Source: Planctomycetota bacterium
GTDB taxonomy: Bacteria; Planctomycetota; PUPC01; DSUN01
Length of the DNA stretch: 5,507 bases
Reading direction: 5' to 3'
NCBI GenBank assembly: GCA_016872875.1
Contig: VGYW01000514.1
Coordinates: forward strand, 1 to 5,507
The notes under the pieces were generated by a model that saw nothing but the letters and a program-made list of their open reading frames with translations, had not been told where the DNA came from and did not search any database. Below, one piece after another: positions 1-5,340 of this stretch; position 1 is the stretch's first letter; each line of letters opens with the position of its first letter. The translations under genes were made by a program, and so were the position numbers.

Positions 1-262
1 TCCCAGGGCTCCCTTCGGTCGCCCTGGGCTACGGCTGGGTCGCCCGCGTCGGCGGGCTACAAGGCCCCGAGATGTGGGCAAAGATCAGGGCGAAGCCCTG
101 GGAAGGGGGCGGTAGGTGGGCCAGCCCTGAAAGGGCGTACTATGCGGTTCCGGGCGCCACATCCTGCCCAGGGCGAGTAGTGCGCCCCTACAGGGCTGAA
201 TCCGGCCGCCCGCCTGTCCCAGGGCTTGGCCCTGGGCTGCTATAGTACGCTCCGTTCGGAGC
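1..262. repeat. Cluster of short GC-rich palindromes (REP-like), no gene
   Basis: This stretch holds no credible gene; it is a run of small hairpins. Seen directly: CCCAGGGC (2-9) with GCCCTGGG (21-28); GCCCGC (42-47) with GCGGGC (52-57); CAGGGC-GAA-GCCCTG (86-100); GCCCT-GAA-AGGGC (124-136); GCCC (184-187) with GGGC (193-196); CCCAGGGC-TTG-GCCCTGGG (218-236); GCTCCG-TT-CGGAGC (249-262). The 9-mer GCGTACTAT at 135-143 recurs inverted at 242-250. Read on the minus strand, 262-218 is hairpin, linker, hairpin, a layout common to repetitive extragenic palindromes. Such elements usually sit between genes, at transcript ends or in RNA. A function here is not shown, and no transposase lies in the window. 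Confidence 0.75.
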
Positions 263-264
263 TT

Positions 265-342
265 CGGCGCCGGAGAACCTTACCAGAATTGGGGGCCATA
301 CTCCTACTGGCCCCCGCGTCTGATTCCACGCCGGCGCCGGAG
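265..342. repeat. Direct repeat pair flanking a central inverted repeat
   Basis: The 11-mer CGGCGCCGGAG occurs at 265-275 and again at 332-342. Midway between the copies is a perfect 8-bp inverted repeat, GGGGGCCA (291-298) and TGGCCCCC (308-315), with a 9-base loop. The spacers on either side are 15 and 16 bases, so the arrangement is nearly symmetric. Each 11-mer is itself built on the palindrome CGGCGCCG. It lies 64 bases upstream of the small plus-strand ORF and could be an operator, a hairpin at a transcript end, or the remnant of a small mobile element. None of these is proven. Confidence 0.55.
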
Positions 343-392
343 TAAGATGAACGTGGCTGGAATGACGATGGAAGCCCAGACCGGTGACTTGC

Positions 393-397
393 GGAGG
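393..397 (+). promoter_or_regulatory. Shine-Dalgarno for the small ORF at 406
   Basis: GGAGG lies 8 bases before the ATG at 406. This is close to the ideal anti-SD match and spacing, and it is the main argument that the small ORF is translated. No convincing -35/-10 pair was found upstream. Confidence 0.55.
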
Positions 398-405
398 CCC
401 TGGCA

Positions 406-669
406 ATGAAGATGCGTATGAAACTGTCGATCAGCCGCTGGTTCCCGCGATTCTCGCCCCAAGGTGGCCTCGGCTCATGTCTGGCGATAGACCGTTTCTT
501 CGAGTACGATCTGGACAGTTCTCCATGGCAACGTGATGCCGAAGCGTTGCATGACGATTGGCAGGCAATCGGCGACGATATTCGTTCCGCAATGATGGAA
601 GCAGACACTTCCGCGGGATCGCCTACTTCCATTCCCCGGGGATGCCCTTCGCCTTGCGGTCGGCGTTGA
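406..669 (+). CDS. Small hypothetical protein (87 aa)
   Basis: I do not recognise a named family. The ATG at 406 has GGAGG 8 bases upstream; two further in-frame ATGs at 412 and 418 could also be used. The N-terminus is basic (Lys/Arg in residues 2-16). The core at residues 38-63 (SSPWQRDAEALHDDWQAIGD and onward) is acidic and tryptophan-bearing and looks like an amphipathic helix. The last ~20 residues are Pro/Gly/Cys-rich and look unstructured. The base composition here is visibly less GC-rich than in the neighbouring genes. It is convergent with the peptidase gene and overlaps its 3' end by 47 bases, so the tail past residue 72 is dictated by an antisense reading of that gene. There is no signal peptide or membrane segment. 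It could be a real small cytoplasmic protein, a truncated gene or a chance ORF. The SD favours a real gene. Confidence 0.45.
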   Translation: MKMRMKLSISRWFPRFSPQGGLGSCLAIDRFFEYDLDSSPWQRDAEALHDDWQAIGDDIRSAMMEADTSAGSPTSIPRGCPSPCGRR

Positions 670-1882
670 CGGACGCTTTGACGGCGGGGAGGAAGACTTC
701 CTCGACATAAGCCTTGTAGGGCGCATCGAGGTCGGCGGCGCGCGCGACCAGGCGCTCGAAGTCCTTCGCCGCGCTGCGCATCGGACAGCCCGCCAGGAAC
801 CGCATGAAGCGGTCGCGGTACTTGCCGTCCTGCCCGTGCATGAGGAAGTGGGTGAAGCTCCAGATGACCGCGTAGTTGGGGCCGGGGTTCTGCATGAACG
901 TCTTGGAGTCCAGGCTCAGCAGCTTCTCGATTGAAGCGGTCTTGTAGGCCTTCTCGACCTCCTGGCCGCGGCCGTCGGTGGCGCCGACGTTGAGCGCGCC
1001 CGGAATCCACTGCCGGCCGACCAGCGAGTACTCCGAGTAGAGCGCCCGCCCCTCCGCGATCCAGATCGGCATCGGGCTCGCGTTCATCCCGGCCGCAAGA
1101 TCGTCCATCGCGTGAAACGTCTCGTGGGCCACCGCGCGCAGCAACGTGTCCTGGTTCCAGCCCCCCGAGCCGATGTCAGTGGAGGTGAACATCATCTTGA
1201 CGGGGGGCGTGTAGACGCCTGAGAAGCCCTTGGGGATGGGACCCACGAACTTCGCCATCCGCTTGAACACCGTGCTGAAGACGTCGAAGGAGTCGAAGAG
1301 GTGGATGGGATAGGGCCTGAAGGGTTCGAGCTTGCGGGTCTTGCCGAAGAGCGCCTCGTAGCCGAGCGCGGTTCTGTGTGCGACGACGGCGACGGCTCGC
1401 GCCTGGTCGTAGGGGGCGGCGCTGTAGACGATGCAGGTGGGGGCGTCCACGCGGGTCTGGATGTTCCACCCGAAGCGGTTGCGGTCGGCGGTCCGCGCCG
1501 CGCCCACGGTCTTGGCTGCGACCCAGCCCTTGCCGTAGTAGACCTCGCCCTTCTCCTCGTGGTCCTTGGCGGCCAGGGCGTCGGCCTCGGCGGCAAGGAG
1601 CCACTCGTTGCCGACCTTCACCTCGTCCAGGCGCCGCCGGGCCTCCGCGTGGTCGGCCTGGGCGGCCACGACCTTTCGCAGCGCCGCCTCGCGCTGCGGC
1701 AGGAGAAGCCGCGCCTCGCAGAAGTCCGCCAGCGCCAGCCAGCCCTTCGTGTCGTCGTCGGCCAGCTTCGCGGCGCGCTGCTCGTACTCCTTCTCCGCCC
1801 CGCCCTGCCCCGCCGCCGCTCCCACGGACGCGAACGCGGCGAGCAACCAAAGCCCCCACCGCACGAGCCACTTCCTGGCCAT
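623..1882 (-). CDS. Secreted HExxH (gluzincin-like) metallopeptidase
   Basis: Predicted 419-aa exported zinc peptidase. The N-terminus has Arg/Lys, then a hydrophobic run (LWLLAAFASVGAAAG), a signal peptide with likely cleavage after the Ala-Ala-Ala near residue 25. Residues about 30-95 are alpha-helical and TPR-like (LALADFCEARLLLPQREAAL, then an Ala/Glu-rich helix). The catalytic segment is AHETFHAMDD, with HExxH at H253, E254 and H257. The presumed third zinc ligand is E277 in PIWIAEGRALYSE, 20 residues after H257, the thermolysin-type gluzincin spacing. This resembles planctomycetal DUF1570-like proteins, but I cannot assign the exact family. The ATG at 1882 is chosen over an in-frame TTG at 1900 because it starts the signal peptide directly and has an AAAGGG purine tract upstream. 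It follows the toxin gene by 87 bases with no clear promoter, so read-through from upstream is likely. The physiological substrate is unknown. Confidence 0.85.
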   Translation of the reverse strand: MARKWLVRWGLWLLAAFASVGAAAGQGGAEKEYEQRAAKLADDDTKGWLALADFCEARLLLPQREAALRKVVAAQADHAEARRRLDEVKVGNEWLLAAEADALAAKDHEEKGEVYYGKGWVAAKTVGAARTADRNRFGWNIQTRVDAPTCIVYSAAPYDQARAVAVVAHRTALGYEALFGKTRKLEPFRPYPIHLFDSFDVFSTVFKRMAKFVGPIPKGFSGVYTPPVKMMFTSTDIGSGGWNQDTLLRAVAHETFHAMDDLAAGMNASPMPIWIAEGRALYSEYSLVGRQWIPGALNVGATDGRGQEVEKAYKTASIEKLLSLDSKTFMQNPGPNYAVIWSFTHFLMHGQDGKYRDRFMRFLAGCPMRSAAKDFERLVARAADLDAPYKAYVEEVFLPAVKASVNADRKAKGIPGEWK

Positions 1883-1969
1883 TGTCTTTCCCTTTCCCAA
1901 GGCGGCCCTGGGCTGAAACCAATGGGGATGCCCTGGCGGTGAGACGGATGCCGGCGCATCACGGCCCTC

Positions 1970-2227
1970 TCAGCGTCGGCCAATCACTCTCCTGTACTCG
2001 TCGTGGCTGCCAATCCAGACCCAGATGTGGTCCTGCCCATCCTCGACCGCCAGGGCGCGGTGAGCCCGCCCGACGCGAGCCGACCAGAAGCCTCCGACCT
2101 TCTTGAGCTGGAGGGAAGGGTGCCTCGGATTGGCCTTAAGAAGCCTGAACGCCTTGTCAGCAAGGTCTCGAACACCTTGGGGGAGGCGGTCGTACCTTGC
2201 CCAGAACTGGTCCGTCGCCCGGTTCAT
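1970..2227 (-). CDS. RelE/ParE-like toxin of a type II toxin-antitoxin pair
   Basis: An 85-aa basic protein with the pattern of ParE/RelE-fold toxins of the 'plasmid stabilisation' type. Helical N-terminus (residues 8-32, FWARYDRLPQGVRDLADKAF), then HPSLQLKKV (36-44), the strand SARVGRAHRAL (49-59), and the C-terminal strand and tail WVWIGSHDEYRRVI (69-82). The Arg-Val-Gly...His-Arg-Ala-Leu and Trp-x-Trp-Ile-Gly-Ser-His blocks are the family's most typical parts. Family members act on translating mRNA or on gyrase; which applies here cannot be told from sequence. The ATG at 2227 shares its A with the antitoxin stop codon (TGATG), implying translational coupling and antitoxin-first order. A longer frame reaching 2461 exists but would cross the whole antitoxin gene and is rejected. 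No nonsense or frameshift change is seen, so the toxin looks intact. Confidence 0.85.
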   Translation of the reverse strand: MNRATDQFWARYDRLPQGVRDLADKAFRLLKANPRHPSLQLKKVGGFWSARVGRAHRALAVEDGQDHIWVWIGSHDEYRRVIGRR

Positions 2228-2427
2228 CAGAGGTCCCTCAGCCTGTTGTTCTTCTTGGCCTCTGCGGCCTCGCGGACCAGGAAGTCCAGCCGCCCCGCGC
2301 GAGCGTCCTCCTCGATCTCTGCGTCCCAACGGTCCCAATCGCGGTCGAGGAACCACCGCCGGAACTCGCTGTACTCCTCTTCCGGCAGGGACTCCACGGC
2401 CCTCTCCAGTTCGTCGAGCCGATCCAT
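2227..2427 (-). CDS. Acidic antitoxin partner of the RelE/ParE-like toxin
   Basis: A 66-aa protein, about one third Asp/Glu, with the form seen next to ParE-like toxins: an N-terminal helix LDELERAVESLPEEEYSEF (residues 4-22), the aromatic RRWFLDRDWDRWD segment (23-35), then IEEDARAGRLDFLVREA (37-53) and a short basic tail. The Leu-Pro-Glu-Glu and Trp-Asp...Glu-Glu-Asp pattern is typical of small antitoxins that wrap the toxin. I see no clear helix-turn-helix or ribbon-helix-helix, so DNA binding is uncertain. Start choice: an in-frame ATG at 2445 lies inside the ribosome binding site region, while the ATG at 2427 has AAAGGAG 8 bases upstream, so 2427 is preferred. It overlaps the toxin by one base and begins 34 bases after the lipoprotein stop, behind its own predicted promoter. 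Role: neutralises the downstream toxin (inference from family and layout). Confidence 0.8.
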   Translation of the reverse strand: MDRLDELERAVESLPEEEYSEFRRWFLDRDWDRWDAEIEEDARAGRLDFLVREAAEAKKNNRLRDL

Positions 2428-2435
2428 TGTGTCCT

Positions 2436-2442
2436 CTCCTTT
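2436..2442 (-). promoter_or_regulatory. Shine-Dalgarno of the antitoxin gene
   Basis: On the minus strand, AAAGGAG is followed by 8 bases and then the ATG at 2427. It decides the start against the upstream in-frame ATG at 2445, which lies just before the site. Confidence 0.7.
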
Positions 2443-2461
2443 CATCCCCGGCTGCTGCCAC

Positions 2462-5161
2462 CTATTCTAGTGCAATCTCCGCCAGGCGGTCAACCTCGTG
2501 GACTGTGCAGAAGGAGACCCAGGAGTCAATGCCCAGGCCGCCGGTGCCGCTGAGGGCGGGGCAGGTGACGCGTATGACGTTGAGGTAGAGCTTTCCCCCC
2601 GGCTTCACGCCCCCGGGTATCGCTTCCGAAAGGGGGATCGCCATCCGCGTGACCCACTTATCCGGTGTGGGCGGGACGTCCCCGTCCCGCGTATCGCGGC
2701 GTGGGGACACGCCGCCCACATTGGACGTGGCCTTGACCCCGTGGTCGTTGATCGGCACGTTCATCCTGAAGTTGGTCTCGCCGTGGGAGAGGGCGACTAT
2801 CTGGGCGCTGGGGCTGACGGCATACTGGCGGTAGGGCACGGTGCGCTGGGCGGCGATGAAGACCTCCCAGTCGTCGGCCGGGAAGACCATCGCGGAGCTG
2901 ACGAGCTTCTTGGTGTCGCAGGCGTCGGTCAGCTCCAGGTAGAAGAAGCGGCCGTCGTGGGCCATGCGGCCCGAGAGCTTGCGGGCCGAGGGCTTGTCGC
3001 CCCCGCGGTCGAACCAGTCGGGCGGCAGCCTGGGGTCCTGGAGCGGCGCGGCCTTCGACCAGTCCACCTTCCCCAGGTCGCCACCGGCATCGGCGACGCG
3101 CGGGGCCTTGAGCGCGGGGATGGCCGCCTTCTGGCGCTTCACGAACTGCTCGCGGCCCGCCACCATGTAGCTCCACACCGCCTTCTCGAAGAGGTCAATA
3201 CGGGCGCGAACGGTGTCGGTGTCCGCCGCAGCCTTCGCCTTGTCGAGCAGGCGACCGAACTCGGCCATGCGCTCGGCGGTGCCGAGGTGGCCCCAGGAGA
3301 GAGCGGCGCCGCTGACCTTCTCCTTCGGGTAGTTGGCCGGGTCGCAGAAGACCTTTTCGATGCCCAGGTAGAGCTGCTTCATCGGCTCCGCCGCCGGGCC
3401 GTAGAGGCCGCCGAAGTAATCGTCCAGCAGCTTGTCCACGTCCTGCGTCGGGTCGTCCATCAGCTTGAAGGTCACATACGATTCGACGTCCTGGCCGTAT
3501 CCGCAGTGGAACATGCCGAGGATGCCGAGGCGGGCGAAGAGGCGCATCTGCTCGCCGACGACGTGGGCGAAGAAGCCGGGGAAGCAGTGGTACTTGCCGT
3601 TGTCGGCGAACTCCTTGGGGAAGGTGTAGTAGAGCCACAGGTAGAGGGGGCGAGGGGCGAGGGACGAGGGGCGAGGGGAAGAGGCGGCAGCTTCCGGCCT
3701 TGCCCATTCTTCGAGGAGGCGAATCTCGTGCTCGTATTGCGCCCGGTCGTGGGGCGCGCGGTTGCAGGCGAAGCAGAACTGCACGGCCACGCTCGGGTCG
3801 AGCTTCACCCTCTGGGGCACCGCGGCGTGGGTGGCGTAGGCCAGGGTCACAAGCCCTTTGTCGGGATGGGTCTTGTGCAGCTCCTTGGCCACCTCGTTGA
3901 CGAAGTTGAAGAAGTAGTCGCTGTGGACGCCCGTCGAGAACCGGCTGGCCTCGGCCTCGCGGTTGAGGAGCTTCTGGCACGGGGCGCACTTGCAGAAGGA
4001 GCTGTTGTCCATCGGCTCGACGGGGAAGAGGTTGGGCAGCGTGGGGTTCCAGAAGATGCCCTGCTCGCGGCCGGTCGCCTTGCGGTCGTAGTAGTCGCGG
4101 GCGTCCTGCGCGAGCTGCTCGATGAGGGCGCGGCTCGTGTAGCACATCTGGGGCGGGGTCGCCTCTTTGTCGTAGCCCTGGGCGAACATCTCGGGCCTGC
4201 GGGCCACGAAGAGCTTGGCGGCCTCGGGGTCCTTGCTCTTCTCCCAGAAGCGGTTGTAGAAGCCGTAGAGCGAGTGGTTGCAGCGGTTCACCTCGCCGCC
4301 GTTGCGCATCCGCAGGAGGAAGAGGCGGACCGCGTTGCGGTGGGCGACGGCATATTGGGCTGGGTTGGGATAGCGCTTGTGCAGCTCCGCATAGGCGGCG
4401 GCCTCGTATGCCTTGTATTCCTCGCTGCCGCGGTTCCAGAAGATGCTGTTCTGGTCGTAGAAGTCGGGGTTGTCGCCCCCCGCGCCCGCGGCGTCGCGGA
4501 AGCGGAAGAAGGGCTTCCGCCGCACATCCGCCCCCTTCACCACCAGCGTCTTCGCCTGCGGGCAGATGGTGCCGAAGTCGGTCGGGTTGAGCCATCGGAC
4601 GCCGCAGAAGCGCTCCAGGAAGTCGTAGGCGGCATAGAGCGTCGCCTGCTCGTCCCAGAAGCTCGGCAGCCCGTCGCAGGCGGCCAGGTTCCCCCCGTCG
4701 TACTTCACCTCGCCCGCATCATCCTTGTCGCGCCCCACGAGCACGACCTCGCCCGGCCGCAAGCGAATCACATATTCCTGCGCCTTCAGCGCCTCCCGCG
4801 TCAGGCCCAGCGCCTTCGCCCGCGCCGATTCACCCACATAAATGCCCACACCTGCCTTCCCCTCTCCCTTGGGGAGAGGGTAGGGTGAGGGTGCCTTCCC
4901 CTCAGCAGCCGCCCCCTCCCTCACAATGGGCACCGTCGCCCCCGTCATCTTCCTGATGTGATGCTGAATCTCGAACGCCGCGAGTTGAGCTGCGCGGGAC
5001 GGCTTCTCCCCCAGCACGATCGCCGCCTCCGCCTTCCCCTCCCGCACGAGGGTCACCGATGCCCCTCTTCCTCCTGCCATCTCGCCCAGTCTCCCGCAGG
5101 CGGCGAGCGCCGCCAGAGCCAGTCCCCCCACCCCTATCCGCCACAGGCTGTGTGGAGCCAC
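2462..5161 (-). CDS. DUF4838-type lipoprotein with C-terminal CBM9-like domain
   Basis: Predicted 899-aa exported lipoprotein, probably acting on polysaccharide. It starts at a GTG with AAGGAG 6 bases upstream. A hydrophobic segment ends in the lipobox LAAC, with C22 as the lipid-bearing cysteine. Residues ~35-110 (VTLVREGKAEAAIVLGEK...AAFEIQHHIRKMTGATVPIV...GIYVGES) resemble the N-terminal domain of alpha-glucuronidases. Residues ~115-690 match DUF4838 (WDEQATLYAAYDFLERFCGV, RWLNP, a Cys cluster C390/C392/C395, LYLWLYYTFP). Residues ~700-899 look like a family-9-type carbohydrate-binding domain (FYLELTDACDT, DDWEVFIAAQ, WVTRMAIPLSEA). Catalytic activity has not been established for the family as far as I know. 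Oddities: three in-frame repeat insertions, at residues ~91-101, 494-505 and 814-832. A longer frame opens at 5284 but reads through promoter and repeat DNA. Neighbours: a toxin-antitoxin pair 34 bases downstream. Confidence 0.85.
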   Translation of the reverse strand: MAPHSLWRIGVGGLALAALAACGRLGEMAGGRGASVTLVREGKAEAAIVLGEKPSRAAQLAAFEIQHHIRKMTGATVPIVREGAAAEGKAPSPYPLPKGEGKAGVGIYVGESARAKALGLTREALKAQEYVIRLRPGEVVLVGRDKDDAGEVKYDGGNLAACDGLPSFWDEQATLYAAYDFLERFCGVRWLNPTDFGTICPQAKTLVVKGADVRRKPFFRFRDAAGAGGDNPDFYDQNSIFWNRGSEEYKAYEAAAYAELHKRYPNPAQYAVAHRNAVRLFLLRMRNGGEVNRCNHSLYGFYNRFWEKSKDPEAAKLFVARRPEMFAQGYDKEATPPQMCYTSRALIEQLAQDARDYYDRKATGREQGIFWNPTLPNLFPVEPMDNSSFCKCAPCQKLLNREAEASRFSTGVHSDYFFNFVNEVAKELHKTHPDKGLVTLAYATHAAVPQRVKLDPSVAVQFCFACNRAPHDRAQYEHEIRLLEEWARPEAAASSPRPSSLAPRPLYLWLYYTFPKEFADNGKYHCFPGFFAHVVGEQMRLFARLGILGMFHCGYGQDVESYVTFKLMDDPTQDVDKLLDDYFGGLYGPAAEPMKQLYLGIEKVFCDPANYPKEKVSGAALSWGHLGTAERMAEFGRLLDKAKAAADTDTVRARIDLFEKAVWSYMVAGREQFVKRQKAAIPALKAPRVADAGGDLGKVDWSKAAPLQDPRLPPDWFDRGGDKPSARKLSGRMAHDGRFFYLELTDACDTKKLVSSAMVFPADDWEVFIAAQRTVPYRQYAVSPSAQIVALSHGETNFRMNVPINDHGVKATSNVGGVSPRRDTRDGDVPPTPDKWVTRMAIPLSEAIPGGVKPGGKLYLNVIRVTCPALSGTGGLGIDSWVSFCTVHEVDRLAEIALE
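2464..2493 (-). promoter_or_regulatory. Predicted sigma70-type promoter of the toxin-antitoxin pair
   Basis: Minus strand: TTGACC (2493-2488) as -35 and TAGAAT (2469-2464) as -10, separated by 18 bases. Each hexamer matches the consensus at 5 of 6 positions. It overlaps the last codons of the lipoprotein gene and would start transcripts near 2457, about 30 bases before the antitoxin ATG. CTATTCTAG at 2462-2470, a short imperfect palindrome over the -10 box, could serve autoregulation, but this is weak. Confidence 0.55.
2666..2720. repeat. Double-hairpin palindrome inside the CBM9-like domain
   Basis: Two perfect 8-bp tetraloop hairpins lie side by side: GCGGGACG-TCCC-CGTCCCGC (2671-2690) and GCGGCGTG-GGGA-CACGCCGC (2696-2715). 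The outer arms TGTGGGC (2666-2672) and GCCCACA (2714-2720) can pair instead, giving a cruciform-like alternative. In the lipoprotein frame it encodes the Gly/Arg/Asp/Pro-rich stretch at residues 814-832, between TSN and DKWVTRMAIPL, most likely a loop between two strands. It looks like a mobile palindromic repeat that landed in the gene without breaking the frame. Confidence 0.7.
3647..3680. repeat. Tandem 7-base repeat (GGGGCGA) inside the lipoprotein gene
   Basis: Plus strand: GGGGCGA (3647-3653), GGGGCGA (3654-3660), GGGACGA (3661-3667), GGGGCGA (3668-3674), then partial GGGGAA. One unit differs by one base. In the lipoprotein it encodes the Ser/Pro/Arg-rich stretch of residues 494-505, between LLEEWA and LYLWLYY, which read as continuous in the family fold. 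The period of 7 is not a multiple of 3, so gain or loss of one unit would shift the frame. Confidence 0.75.
4860..4890. repeat. Palindromic CCCTCTCCC/GGGAGAGGG repeat inside the lipoprotein gene
   Basis: A perfect 9-bp inverted repeat, CCCTCTCCC (4860-4868), TTG loop, GGGAGAGGG (4872-4880), is followed by TAGGGTGAGGG (to 4890). In frame it encodes the Pro/Tyr/Lys/Gly stretch PSPYPLPKGEG at residues 91-101, between the segments VPIVREG and VGIYVGES of the N-terminal domain. This peptide signature is one I recognise as the product of a widespread intergenic repeat translated by accident. It is probably a surface-loop insertion. Confidence 0.75.
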
Positions 5162-5167
5162 GGCCTT

Positions 5168-5173
5168 CTCCTT
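5168..5173 (-). promoter_or_regulatory. Shine-Dalgarno deciding the GTG start of the lipoprotein
   Basis: AAGGAG on the minus strand, 6 bases before the GTG at 5161. Starting here puts the signal peptide and lipobox cysteine (C22) at the usual distance from the N-terminus, which the longer frame from 5284 would not. Confidence 0.75.
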
Positions 5174-5194
5174 CGAGTTGCCCTCGCCGCCGAG

Positions 5195-5223
5195 AGCATA
5201 GCCCCCCGCTCCGCAGAAGTCAA
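5195..5223 (-). promoter_or_regulatory. Predicted sigma70-type promoter of the lipoprotein gene
   Basis: Minus strand: TTGACT (5223-5218) and TATGCT (5200-5195) with a 17-base spacer, the optimal distance. The transcript would start near 5188, giving a leader of about 27 bases that holds the Shine-Dalgarno. The prediction rests on consensus and position only. Confidence 0.6.
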
Positions 5224-5234
5224 GGCCGACGGGA

Positions 5235-5263
5235 TTCACCACGGAGACACGGAGAGCACGGAG
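5235..5263. repeat. ACGGAG-type tandem repeat upstream of the lipoprotein promoter
   Basis: The hexamer ACGGAG occurs at 5241-5246, 5249-5254 and 5258-5263, giving a degenerate 8- to 9-base periodicity after TTCACC. I recognise this 'caccacggagacacggag' style of sequence as a common intergenic repeat in environmental genomes. It lies just upstream of the predicted -35 box. It is non-coding here. Confidence 0.6.
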
Positions 5264-5340
5264 CGGCCCCAGAGCGACCCTCACGCCTCTTCATCCGTAC
5301 CCCAACACCGAACACCTCTGTTCGGCAGACTGGCTTTCCC

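Noticed and set aside
1..262. CRISPR array
   Set aside because: The repeats are not evenly spaced, vary in sequence and have no uniform spacers; they are hairpin elements.
188..406. Minus-strand 72-codon frame at the left end
   Set aside because: It translates the palindrome cluster and the direct and inverted repeats; no RBS or conserved pattern was seen.
597..612. Hairpin GGAAG/CTTCC downstream of the peptidase stop as terminator
   Set aside because: Five-base stem, no T-run, and it lies inside the convergent small ORF.
1176..1942. Alternative open frames on both strands over the peptidase gene
   Set aside because: Their products are Arg/Pro/Gly-rich low-complexity shadows, whereas the chosen frame has a signal peptide and HExxH motif.
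1947..1960. Hairpin GATGC-CGGC-GCATC after the toxin stop as terminator
   Set aside because: Only 5 bp of stem and no T-run follows on the minus strand.
2228..2461. Extended toxin frame starting at 2461
   Set aside because: The extension lies wholly across the antitoxin gene in another frame and has no toxin-like residues; the coupled ATG at 2227 fits the family length.
2498..4888. Long plus-strand open frame (796 codons) opposite the lipoprotein gene
   Set aside because: It is the mirror of a GC-rich codon pattern. Its product is a Val/Gly/Ala/Leu/Glu-rich sequence without domains, while the minus strand encodes a recognisable lipoprotein.
5162..5284. N-terminal extension of the lipoprotein to an ATG at 5284
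   Set aside because: It would translate the ACGGAG repeat and the predicted promoter, and would bury the signal peptide 41 residues inside the protein.
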